NCBI GenBank assembly: GCA_037447655.1
Contig: JBBHKE010000965.1
Coordinates: 1 to 21,675, forward strand
Length of the DNA stretch: 21,675 bases
Origin: Zygnema cylindricum
Lineage: Eukaryota; Streptophyta; Zygnematophyceae; Zygnematales; Zygnemataceae
Reading direction: 5' to 3'
The notes beneath the pieces were generated by a model. It made no database searches and had not been told where the DNA came from. It worked only from the letters and a program-made list of their open reading frames with translations. Numbering within the stretch: the first letter of the stretch is position 1; each line of letters begins with the position of its first letter. Both the position numbers and the translations under genes were made by a program. Of the stretch, positions 9,113 to 17,648 are shown piece after piece.

Positions 9113-9726
9113 TCAAATGGAGATGGTTGACGATGAACACTGTTCAAGAGAAGAAGGGGGAATGTCAACCTTGGTTTTCAGGCAAGCTTTTGAATGTCTT
9201 GAGATTCCCGCCCCCGCAGCGTACAACTTGCCACACCTAGGACATGGAACTCGAGAAGGCCTTGTATTGGGTGGGAGAGTTGATGTCGTCTCCAAAAACA
9301 AAGGGGTTGAAGATAAAGGGGTCGAAGATGGAGGATGTGATGTTTGGCTTGATGGACCCACATCCGATACTAATGAACCACCAGGAGAAGTTGGGGGTCG
9401 AGATGGAAGTAGTGGTGAAAGAGATGTAGAAAGTTGAAGGTGAGCTTGTTCTCGACGATGAGGAGGGCGATAAAGGTTAGTATGGGGAAGTGAATGTGCA
9501 AGTTGTACGGAAAGGGATGGAATAAGGTTAAGAGTGGGTGAGGAATGTGGGTTGATGGGTTTGGTTGAGTACATGGAGGCGCACACGATGATAGGAGGGT
9601 GAGGCAGGTTTACAACTAGAGGGGTAGGGGGCTCAACTGAGGGGTTTGGAAAGAGAGGGGTAAGGGGCTCAACTGAGGCGTCCAATCGAGGTCGCACGTG
9701 ATCGGAAGAAGAGGGAGACGGTGATC
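9113..9726 (-). pseudogene. LINE N-terminal region with C2HC zinc finger
   Basis: The minus strand is open from just after a TGA near 9727 to a stop at 9113. The first two thirds are rich in Pro and Ser. Near the end, at about 9182-9241, is CPRCGKLYAAGAGISRHSKA followed by C: C-X2-C-X12-H-X3-C. In R2-like elements an N-terminal zinc finger of this kind helps bind target DNA; here the last ligand is Cys in place of the more usual His. No genuine ATG start is evident in this frame, so the protein's real start is lost or lies further upstream. The plus strand is also open over parts of this stretch, an effect of the skewed composition. Confidence 0.8.
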
Positions 9727-9881
9727 AAGACGATCGTAGAAGATATAAAACCGAAAACTCCAACAACAGACCACTCCACAGAAGGCGACTATTAACCAAG
9801 GGACTAGCCAAAACCGTTTTGGGTTTAGGCGCGATGGTTGGAAGTGTAAAAGTCGCCCAGGAAGCTCTCCTTGGTGGGCCC
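9727..9881 (-). other. probable LINE 5' untranslated remnant
   Basis: It lies between the first readable LINE codons and the LTR that starts at 9882. It contains no motif I recognise. A frame is open on the minus strand into the LTR, but it is not conserved-looking. Confidence 0.4.
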
Positions 9882-10182
9882 TGTTACAATTCATTGAAAG
9901 AATCGTACGCACGCGGAATCGGTTCGATTTCGCGAAAGAAAAACTGTACTTTCTAGAATGAATTAAAAGTACTTTGACGTACGATTTCGAGAAAGTACTA
10001 TGTATGTTTCGCGAAATATATTTGTTGTTTCGTTCCGCGTCTAGAATTTTCGTACGTCTAATTTAGTACGATAGTACTTCTAGTTTTGTCTAGTACTTTC
10101 GTCTTAGCTTGTCGTTTTGCTATGTTTCAGCCCTTAGTGAAATTTAGAGTATTCTAGCTTAATCTGCGGACAGGTGGCAGAT
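9882..10182 (+). repeat. partial copia LTR, related to the pair at 12843 and 17005
   Basis: From TGTTACAATTCATTGAAAG it follows the copia LTR closely for about 300 bases, with a scatter of substitutions (for example GAATTAAAAG for GAATCGAAAG), up to GGACAGGTGGCAGAT. It then departs abruptly. At two positions where the 5' LTR at 12843 has A, this copy has G, so G is the ancestral base. It could be a truncated element, a recombined solo LTR, or a subfamily with a different 3' half; the nearby assembly gap prevents a decision. The five bases before it are GGCCC; no matching right-hand duplication is visible. Confidence 0.88.
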
Positions 10183-10441
10183 AATGAGGTATATTAGGAG
10201 GTTAAGGAGTAACTAATTAATTGTGTGTCAGAACCACAGGGAATTTATGTTGTGGTCGGTACCGCACTGTGCACACTCGCACGCGGCGGTTCTTCGGAGG
10301 TCTTTTAACGGTGGACAGGCGTCTAATTCGATCTTATGAGATTTAAAGTGATTCCCGACTTTGTATCGTTTTGCTGTTCGATTCTGCTTTCATGATCTGT
10401 TTTGATCTTCATGATAGCATGATTTAATCTGCATGCTTTTA
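10183..10441. other. unidentified sequence between LTR fragment and assembly gap
   Basis: No gene or known repeat is recognised. It may be the 3' half of a variant copia LTR, since it follows the LTR first half directly, but it has no clear CA end or primer-binding site before the gap. Confidence 0.4.
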
Positions 10442-10451
10442 NNNNNNNNNN
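10442..10451. other. assembly gap of 10 N
   Basis: Ten N characters mark a break of unknown true length. Low-complexity DNA begins on its right side, which probably caused it. Confidence 0.99.
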
Positions 10452-10745
10452 GGTAGGGGAGAGGAGACAGTGAAGTTGGGGGTGATGAGAGACAGAGGGA
10501 GGGGTGGTGGGCAGAGAGAAAGAAGGAGTGAGGGAGAAGTAGGGAGAGGGGACGGGTGGTGGGGAGGGAGACAGAGAGTAGTGGGGGTTGAAGTGACAGA
10601 GGAGAGGGGATGGAGAGTTGATAATAGAGGAAGTGAGAGGAGAGAGGGGATAGAGAAGGAAAAGGAGATGGAACCGGAATGTGATCGGGGGGGGAGGGGG
10701 GAGAGGGAGAGAGAGAGAACTGACATTTTGGATATTGGGGTGGGG
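10452..10745 (+). repeat. purine-rich (GA) low-complexity tract
   Basis: The plus strand is almost all G and A with irregular GAGAGG and GGGGAG motifs. Frames are open on both strands only because the composition lacks stop codons. Such tracts can form triplex DNA and often act as assembly obstacles. Confidence 0.95.
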
Positions 10746-10857
10746 GTAACAGGTGATAGTGTCCGATTTGAACGCTTTTGAGGTCAGTGTTTGCCTTCGA
10801 GGGAACTTATATTCAAGTTTTTTGTATTGCATTGTTCCAATTTGTGTTAAACTAAAG

Positions 10858-10966
10858 TTCTCTCTCTCTCTCTCTTTCTCCCTCCCAGTCCTCCTCTCCC
10901 TCTCCCTTCCCTCCCCCTGTTTCTGTGTGTGTGTGTGTATACACTATATATATATATATATAAATT
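10858..10966 (+). repeat. compound microsatellite (CT)n-(TG)n-(TA)n
   Basis: A CT-rich run (10858-10920) passes into a TG run (about 10925-10939) and then a TA run (about 10944-10962). No gene overlaps it. Confidence 0.95.
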
Positions 10967-11439
10967 AATATATATTAATTAATAAATAATTTTATGTGTA
11001 TTATTTTACCCTTATATTTATGCACTATGTGTACACTCTATACAATACCTATTATTATATTGTTTATGGAATTTATGTAGATTGGACAATTTATAGTATA
11101 GTGGAAACTTTCTTTTCATTTTTTTCATATATATTTTGTTTTTTGTGTTGTCGGTGGTGTTTTTTTGTTTCATTTCTTTTGAGGTTTTTTCTGTTCAATA
11201 TGTTTTTTTTTTTTGTTTTATGTTTTTTAATCCTTTTTCAGGTCAACCTCGGGTCCGGAGATGCGAAAATTGTTTTTTGCCGAGGGAGTGATTTGCTTGC
11301 CGTCGTCGCCTAATTTTTTTATTTTTTTTAACAATTTTTTTGCTTCCGTTTTTTTGTTGTTGCTTTCATTATAAAGAAAAATTGGCATCTGTTAGATTGT
11401 GTGGGCATTTGTTAGATTTAAATTCTAAGAGACAGAAGA
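10967..11439. other. AT- and T-rich low-complexity DNA
   Basis: Long T runs (for example 11204-11214 and 11311-11340) dominate. A plus-strand ORF at 10996-11313 encodes mostly Phe, Tyr and Leu and is a composition artefact. No gene is supported. Confidence 0.7.
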
Positions 11440-11690
11440 GGCAGTTAGGATAATGGGAGATGGAGATGGAGAGGGAGAGGGTGAGGGAGGGGGAGTGAGG
11501 GAGTGAGAGAGAGGAGTGTGATGGAGGAGAGGGTGGAGGGTGGGAACATTCAGGGAAAGAGATGAAGATGGAGGTGAGAGAGAGAAGAAGAGTAGAGGAG
11601 AGGGAAAAAGAGGATTAGGGAGGGAAGGAGGAAGGAAGGGGGAGGGTGAGAAAGTGTGCGGGAGAGCGAGAGAGGGAAGAAGAGACCTGG
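11440..11690 (+). repeat. second purine-rich (GA) tract
   Basis: As at 10452-10745, the plus strand is G/A-rich with GGGAGAGG-type motifs. The two tracts have the same strand bias and flank the pyrimidine- and T-rich centre. Confidence 0.9.
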
Positions 11691-12333
11691 AGAGGATTTT
11701 ATTAGTGGTATTGAAATGTAAGGTTATAAAAAGTTTTTTAACCTAATCATCATGTTAAGTGGCGATCAGCAATTGTATCTTTTTATAAGGCTCCTCCAGT
11801 GTTTCTTTCTTCATTTTTTTGGAACAACCACGACTTGTTAAATTAGTGTTGTATATTGTATGTGTTGTATATTATCAAATGCCATATTCGATATTATTTA
11901 TCGTTATTCAGTTAAGACCAGTAATTGGTATAAAAGAGTAAAATAGTACAATAAGAATCCACAATGGTAAACATTTTTGTATGTAGTTCATTGGAGTTTG
12001 TTTGTACCATTTAGCTTAAAAAGCGAACCTGAAGTACCTTTCTCTATTCCCTTGTGAATATTGCACGACTTGTACAAAATAAGATGATGTCAGTCTCAAA
12101 CAGATGAATATAGCTCGTACCCTTCATGTGGTAGAGTGATTCTTCTGCGAGTGTTGTTGTTATTGAATTTCCCAAACCAAGGATTCTATTTCTGTTTAGC
12201 TTGACTATCGTTCCCATCGTTATTAGAGTAACAACATTAACTCGATTGCATCTGTTTTTTATTCAAATTGTAAGTTAGTGTTGACGATGCTTTTAAAGGG
12301 AGTAGACAATGTTATGCCACATCTCTTTTGTAT
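11691..12333. other. noncoding stretch
   Basis: I see no gene, RNA or repeat here beyond ordinary AT-rich sequence. Confidence 0.55.
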
Positions 12334-12372
12334 GATTCACACTAGAAATGGATGACGAATGAGAAGAAACGG
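12334..12372 (+). repeat. left terminal inverted repeat of the MITE-like element
   Basis: Pairs with 17649-17687. The first 24 bases are an exact inverted match. Confidence 0.8.
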
Positions 12373-12452
12373 ATAATCCCGTAACATTCAGGCTGCAAAA
12401 AAACAAAAACAGAGGCGCCAAACAGGTCGACCGCTCGGCTGTCAACCTTTTT

Positions 12453-12514
12453 GGAGCGTAGCGACGGACAAAATATACGATTAGGAGCGTAGTGACGGAC
12501 AAAACATACGGTCA
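12453..12514 (+). repeat. 31-bp tandem duplication
   Basis: Two units starting GGAGCGTAG at 12453 and 12484 differ at five positions by my reading, mostly C/T or A/G. They lie inside the MITE-like element and may be its subterminal transposase-binding repeats. Confidence 0.85.
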
Positions 12515-12837
12515 AATGCGTCAAAACTTGACAACTGTGGTAAATCATCTTTTTTTCCGGAAATTTTTTTCGGAATGCAGAAATGCGACTTTGAAAAAAA
12601 GGAAGTTTTATCCCGAATGAATTATCCATAATGTCACGAAATTTTTTTAAGTGCTAACCCATAAACAAATAGTCAATCAAAATCATCTAAAATAGAACGC
12701 AAAAAAATGTAAACTTAAAACTTCTTTGGAACTTTGACGAAACACCCCCCCGCCTTCTTACGGGTGAAAAACGATGGTTTGGTATGGACGGATTTGAGTC
12801 ATCGGCGACTGATCGTACGGCAACATGAATCTCGCAA

Positions 12838-12842
12838 CGTTT
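12838..12842. repeat. copia target-site duplication, left copy
   Basis: CGTTT directly before the 5' LTR, identical to 17584-17588. Confidence 0.95.
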
Positions 12843-13404
12843 TGTTACGATTCATTGAAAGAATCATACGCACGCGGAATCGGTTCAATTTCGCGAAAGA
12901 AAAACTGTACTTTCTAGAATGAATCGAAAGTACTTTGACGTACGATTTCGAGAAAGTACTATGTATGTTTCGCGAAATATATTTGTTGTTTCGTTTCGCG
13001 TCTAGAATTTTCGTACGTCTAGTTTAGTACGACAGTACTTCTAGTTTTGTCTAGTACTTTCGTTTTGGTTTGTCGTTTTGCAATGTTTCAGTCCTTAGTG
13101 AAATTTAGAGTGTTCTAGCTTAATCTGCGGACAGGTGGCAGATTTCTGGAGGCTTCTTGGCGGCGCACGCTCACACGTGTCACGCCATGGCTGGTATTGT
13201 ATTTAAGGGACACCATGACTGTGTGTTAATCAATCAATGAGAAATTGGAGGATTATATGGAGTAATAGAAGAGATAGAAAAAAAATGTAATTTCAGTTTT
13301 TTGTTAATGTGAGAATTTTATGAAATGTCTCTTCAATGTTGATTCAATGTTTTATATTCTGAATGCTTCTGCTGCTATAACAGAGTTTTTTATCGATCCT
13401 TTCA
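12843..13404 (+). repeat. copia 5' LTR (562 bp)
   Basis: Runs from TGTTACGATTC to GATCCTTTCA. A TATTTAAG box at 13200-13207 is the likely promoter core. It differs from the 3' LTR at 12866 and 12887 (A for G, both CpG decay) and 13285 (A for T), and lacks a 17-bp string present there. The first 250 bases are dense in AGTACT, CGTACG and TCTAG words. Confidence 0.97.
13200..13207 (+). promoter_or_regulatory. copia LTR TATA box
   Basis: TATTTAAG lies about 200 bases before the LTR end, a normal place for the U3/R promoter of a copia element. The same box is in the 3' LTR near 17370. Confidence 0.55.
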
Positions 13405-13406
13405 TT

Positions 13407-13421
13407 TGGTATCAAAGCAGG
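13407..13421 (+). other. copia primer-binding site
   Basis: TGGTATCAAAGCAGG begins two bases after the 5' LTR. It resembles the plant copia consensus TGGTATCAGAGC, complementary to the 3' end of initiator methionine tRNA, which primes minus-strand synthesis. Confidence 0.92.
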
Positions 13422-13440
13422 TAGAGCTTCATCGTAGTGT

Positions 13441-14916
13441 ATGGGAAGGACCAAAAAGAAGTCCCCTTTCACTCCCTCCTCTTCAGCTACCCCCGTTTCT
13501 AATTTTGGGAAAATTTGCCGACTCCCGAGGATCCTTCTAAAGAAGAGAAAGAGTTCAGTTTTACCGGAGCCGCATTTGAGTCATCATTCCCCACGGATTC
13601 ATTTGATCAAAATAGAGGCGTCGGTGGTTCGATGTCTGACAATCAATAGCAAGAGTATTTGGAGAATTTCATGCGTCGGATTGATGAGAGGTTCTCGGTC
13701 GTGGATAGGAGGTTTGATGAATTAACTCACGATGATCCGGATCCCGATCCCGATGGAGATGATTCCGATGATAGTGATGGGGAGGCAAAGAAAGTGAAAG
13801 ATAAGAGGGGGAAATTTAAGCTTGATGACGATTCCGATTTAGAAGAAGATCATCAAGGAGGAGTGGAAATGTTTCAGATGCCCGGAAAGACCGTTGTATT
13901 CAATGGATTGAATTACCCTTTGTGGAAGAAATATATTCGAGCTCAATTGATTTTGAGAGGCCTTTGGAAGGTCGTCAATGGAGAGGAGAAAATGCCGGTT
14001 GGAGATGTTAAGACTCGTTGTTTGTGGAAGCGAAAGAATCTTGCGGCCATCACCGGATTAAAGCAAACTTGTTCGGTCTCCGTGCATGATCATTTTCTCA
14101 CGCATAGCACCGCACACGGATGTTGGAAGGCGTTGGAATCCCAATTTGAGAGGGGAATCCGAAACAAGGGCCAATATATGTTTTCCGATTTTTTGCAATT
14201 CAAGATGAAATCCAACGAATCCTTTGACGATGCCGTGAAGAGATTCAAGGTTATTGTGGAGCAACTTCTTAACAATGGGAGAGTGATCACGGAGGAGGAC
14301 AAAGTAACCGGATTTTTGAATTCATTACTGGATAAGTGGATCCATCTCAAGGAGATTTTACTTGCGAGGGAAAATAATACTTACGAATTTATTGTGAATT
14401 ATTTAAAGATGGCGGAGAGTAATCGTGTTAGCTCTTCAAAAGGCTCTTTGGACACGGGATCCTTGAATGTGTCCGCTCGCGAATTCGCGGACTTATATTA
14501 TTTCCGTGGAAGAGGGGGTGGAAAAGGAGGAGGTCCGAGAGGTCGTGGAAAGTGGCTTGATAGGAGCGAAATTTCGAGACCTCGGTTCGTCCAGAATGAT
14601 AATTGCAACGTCTTGTGTTTCCGTTGCAACCGGCTCGGTCATTTTTCGGCGTCGTGTCCGGAAAAAGGAGAAAGAATGCTTCAATTGTGGGAAACTAGGC
14701 CACACGAGCAAACAATGCTACTCTAAGTTTAGTAACGGAGGAGTAAGAGGCGGTCGCAGTTTTGGAGGTCGCGGTCGCGGACGTGATAGTGGTCGTGGTC
14801 GTGGACGCTATGGCGGCCATGGCGGCAACCATGGAAATTTTGTTGATTCGGGAAATTTTGAAGGAGACGAGGAGGACAAACGTTCACTTGTCTCCACCTC
14901 ACTATTGATTCTTTAA
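13441..14916 (+). pseudogene. copia GAG with two CCHC knuckles and RGG-rich tracts
   Basis: The frame opens with ATG at 13441, 20 bases after the primer-binding site. A one-base frameshift at about 13503 moves it to the frame that reads WENLPTPEDP, and an in-frame TAG stops it at 13647-13649. The same frame is then open to 14726. It includes an Asp-rich stretch (13731-13850), then a capsid-like UBN2/Retrotran_gag region starting near FNGLNYPLWKKYI (about 13899) and running to about 14420. A Gly/Arg-rich patch follows. The first knuckle, CFRCNRLGHFSASC, is at about 14617-14658. A second frameshift near 14665 puts the second knuckle, CFNCGKLGHTSKQC, and a long RGG-like tail (14746-14840) in another frame ending at 14916. 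GAG would package element RNA; this one cannot be made whole. Confidence 0.92.
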
Positions 14917-14942
14917 GTGACGCACACGATGACGCACACGAA

Positions 14943-16694
14943 AAGGAATGGATTATTGACACGGGAGCGTCTCACCACGTGTGTACGGACACTACACTTT
15001 TTGACGACATAAGTTCACTTACCGTACCAAAGCTAATTACGGTCGCAAGTGGACAAACGATTACGGTTGGTAAAGTGGGTACCGTTCGATTGAATTTACC
15101 TACATGGGACCGTTTTGGAAATGAAACTATTTCGGAGGCGCGTCTATTGAATGTCCTATATATTCCGGATGGTTCAGTGAATCTATTAAGCGTACCTCAA
15201 ATTCAGCGTGCCGGTGGAAGCGTAGTCGCTAGAGGTGATTCGGCGATTCGTATATATCGCGCCGACGGCAAATTAATCGGCAAAGGCGAAGTAACCAATT
15301 CAATGCATAGTCGACTTTTATGGAGGCGACCTAGGAAGAATGCTTCTTCCACGGGCATTCTAAACCAAATCTCGGAATTAAAGGGAGATTTAACATTATG
15401 GCACCATCGGATGTGTCATACATCCGAAGGAAATTTGAGGAAAATGATAAAAACGGCTTGTGTGAGAGGATTAGATCTTGCTACCGGCGAAAAAGTAAAT
15501 GGGTGTGATGGATGTAGTCAAGGACGACAAATTCGGAAATCACATCCAACGAAGGATGTGAAATTTCGGGCTCAACATCCTTTAGAGCTTGTCCACGTTG
15601 ATCTATGTGGACAAATTAAGCCGGAGAGCCTTGGAGGAAATCGATATATTATGGTCATCGTTGATGACTATTCAAGATTTTCGTGGGTTCGATTATTGAA
15701 GAGGAAATCGGATGCTCTTTAAACTTTTATTGAGTGGCATGCATTTGCCGAAAGACAATGCGAACGGAAGTTAAAAGCCATTCGTTCGGATAATGGAGGA
15801 GAATTTATCGCATTCGAGACGTATTGTAAGGAGAAAGGTATTACCCAACAATTTACTTCACCTTATTCTCCGGAATCAAATGGAGTTGCCGAAAGGAAAA
15901 ATAGGACTTTACAAGAATTGGTGAGGGCGGTTGTGCATTCGGCCGGTCAAAGCATCTCATTATGGGGAGATGCCATCCTCACGGCCAATTACATTTGTAA
16001 TCGGAGACTTACTTCGGTTTCCGGTGACAAAACACCATTCGAATTACTTTATGGGCAAAAACCGGCTCTCCATCATCTCCGAATTTGGGGATGTCGTGCT
16101 ACGGTGTATGTGGATCAAGTGAAAAGGAAAGGGAAATTTGCGGCGAGAAGTTGGCCCGGAATTTTCGTGGGATATAGCACGAAAGGAAATCTCTATCGTG
16201 TATTTGATCCTGTTCGTCGCATTGTGGAAGAATCCAGAAATGTCAATTTTCATGAAGACTTAAAATCGGTTATTGAAAAATCGGCGGAATTGAAGAAGAA
16301 TCTTGATTTCTATGAGGTAGACGATGTTACCAATTTCCCGGAAATTGAGGACTCGGATTCCGATGAGGAGCCGGAATCTATTGTCAACATCAAGAAGGGA
16401 AAATCAAATGTTGATTCAAAATCGGAGAAATTGGACATTGACATTGATGTTCGGAGTACTGTGAGCCGAAATTCCAAAATGTCGACGGAAAGTCAAAAAT
16501 CTTCGAGTTCAAAATCGAATTTGGACGAGGAGGAGAAGATTGTGGAACAAGTTCCGATCCTTAGACGGAGTACTCGAGAGAATCGAGGAAAGAAACCGAA
16601 TCGGCTTTCTTATGACAAAATTGGTGGAGAGAATTCCAATTCCCATATTTCGTCTCCGATGCGAAGGAGACGGAATTCCTTTTATAGCAATTAA
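14943..16694 (+). pseudogene. copia protease and integrase, interrupted by one stop
   Basis: The protease active site reads WIIDTGASHH at about 14949-14978. The pre-integrase zinc domain is HHRMCH...CDGCSQG (about 15400-15525), an HHCC-type finger. The integrase core follows with its catalytic triad intact: Asp in HVDLCG (about 15600), Asp in RSDNGGEF (about 15790) and Glu in NGVAERKN (about 15895). One TAA at 15720-15722 interrupts the frame, which then runs clean to 16694. The copia C-terminal part is recognisable (IWGCRATVYV, FVGYS, PVRRIVEESRNVNF). An acidic linker and the RRSTRENRGKKP segment normally found just before reverse transcriptase complete it. Apart from the stop and the entry frame change near 14880 this region looks well preserved. 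Confidence 0.95.
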
Positions 16695-16894
16695 TGTGCG
16701 AGAATTTGGCCGGCGATCCTCAATCATACGCGGAGGCGAGAAATTCGTGTGATTGGGAAACGAAGTGGAAGCCGGCATGGGAGAAAGAGTATAAGTCAGT
16801 TGTGGAAATCGGGCATTTGAGTTTACATGAACCAATCATATGGCGACGTGATGGCATGAATATTTCACGAGAAAGAGTTTGTTACGCCTTGTGA
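16694..16894 (+). pseudogene. copia reverse transcriptase N-terminal remnant
   Basis: A frameshift separates this from the integrase frame. It reads DPQSYAEARNS...WKPAWEKEYKSVVEIGHLSL, the standard entry to copia reverse transcriptase. After about 16825 the match stops; the remaining codons are not family-like and end at 16894. All polymerase palm motifs, including the YVDD box, and the whole RNase H domain are missing. Confidence 0.88.
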
Positions 16895-17004
16895 CGATTC
16901 TCCCAATACGAGGGGGATGTTGGATATTGAAAGAATCGACCATGAGTTTAGGAGTTTATTTTGGTTCTAGTGGGATTTGACGATTCTTCAATGAAGAGGG
17001 GGAA
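16891..17004 (+). other. duplicated copia polypurine tract and LTR edge
   Basis: A first tract, GACGATTCTCCCAATACGAG followed by GGGGATGTT, starts at 16893. A second, GACGATTCTTCAATGAAGAG followed by GGGGAATGTT, starts at 16979 and abuts the 3' LTR. After the first tract the next bases (GATATTGAAAGAATCGACC) imitate the LTR start. So an old, diverged copy of the junction lies 86 bases upstream of the working one. Confidence 0.8.
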
Positions 17005-17583
17005 TGTTACGATTCATTGAAAGAATCGTACGCACGCGGAATCGGTTCGATTTCGCGAAAGAAAAACTGTACTTTCTAGAATGAATCGAAAGTACTTTGA
17101 CGTACGATTTCGAGAAAGTACTATGTATGTTTCGCGAAATATATTTGTTGTTTCGTTTCGCGTCTAGAATTTTCGTACGTCTAGTTTAGTACGACAGTAC
17201 TTCTAGTTTTGTCTAGTACTTTCGTTTTGGTTTGTCGTTTTGCAATGTTTCAGTCCTTAGTGAAATTTAGAGTGTTCTAGCTTAATCTGCGGACAGGTGG
17301 CAGATTTCTGGAGGCTTCTTGGCGGCGCACGCTCACACGTGTCACGCCATGGCTGGTATTGTATTTAAGGGACACCATGACTGTGTGTTAATCAATCAAT
17401 GAGAAATTGGAGGATTATATGGAGTAATAGAAGAGATAGAAAAAAATTGTAATTTCAGTTTTTTGTTAATGTGAGAATTTTATGAAATGTCTCTTCAATG
17501 TTGATTCAATGTTTTATATTCTGAATGCTTCTGCTGCTATAAGTGTTTGTAAGTGAGCTCAGAGTTTTTTATCGATCCTTTCA
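17005..17583 (+). repeat. copia 3' LTR (579 bp)
   Basis: Matches 12843-13404 except at three bases and for an extra 17 bases (GTGTTTGTAAGTGAGCT, about 17543-17559) near its end. It starts directly after the polypurine tract and ends GATCCTTTCA at 17583. Confidence 0.97.
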
Positions 17584-17588
17584 CGTTT
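17584..17588. repeat. copia target-site duplication, right copy
   Basis: CGTTT, identical to 12838-12842. Confidence 0.95.
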
Positions 17589-17648
17589 TTGTTGTCGTGA
17601 GGTGACGTCAAGGGCGAGTCACGTCAAAACAAAAAAAAAGAACATTCA

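Larger units (their letters stand above)
3540..9881 (-). mobile_element. degenerate R2-group non-LTR retrotransposon (LINE), split by a gypsy element
   Basis: This is a non-LTR retrotransposon read right to left. In order it shows an N-terminal C2HC zinc finger (about 9182-9241), a linker region (8505-8860), reverse transcriptase (5843 down to about 4400), a CCHC knuckle (4115-4167) and a restriction-like endonuclease with C-terminal tail (4120 down to about 3590). That order, with no AP endonuclease at the front, is the layout of R2, NeSL and HERO elements, which usually cut a specific site. The gypsy element at 5844-8499 interrupts it; without it the LINE is about 3.7 kb. Many stops and frameshifts make it a pseudogene. 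The right limit is set by an LTR that starts at 9882, so the LINE 5' end may be missing. Confidence 0.88.
12843..17583 (+). mobile_element. non-autonomous Ty1/copia LTR retrotransposon
   Basis: The element is bounded by TG...CA LTRs and an exact 5-bp target duplication (CGTTT). A primer-binding site matching initiator-Met tRNA follows the 5' LTR, and a polypurine tract precedes the 3' LTR. The coding order is GAG, two CCHC knuckles, protease and integrase, then only the first residues of reverse transcriptase. Integrase before reverse transcriptase is diagnostic of copia. The deletion near 16830 removes the rest of reverse transcriptase and RNase H. The LTRs are about 99.5 per cent identical in aligned bases, so insertion was recent, yet the body is disabled in several places. 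Movement must have relied on enzymes from a relative. Confidence 0.97.

Noticed and set aside
10470-10781. 103-codon Arg/Gly/Glu-rich ORF and its antisense Pro/Ser ORF
   Set aside because: Both are products of the GA tract, which lacks stop codons on either strand.
10996-11313. 105-codon plus-strand ORF
   Set aside because: Almost entirely Phe, Tyr, Leu and Ile from T-rich low-complexity DNA.
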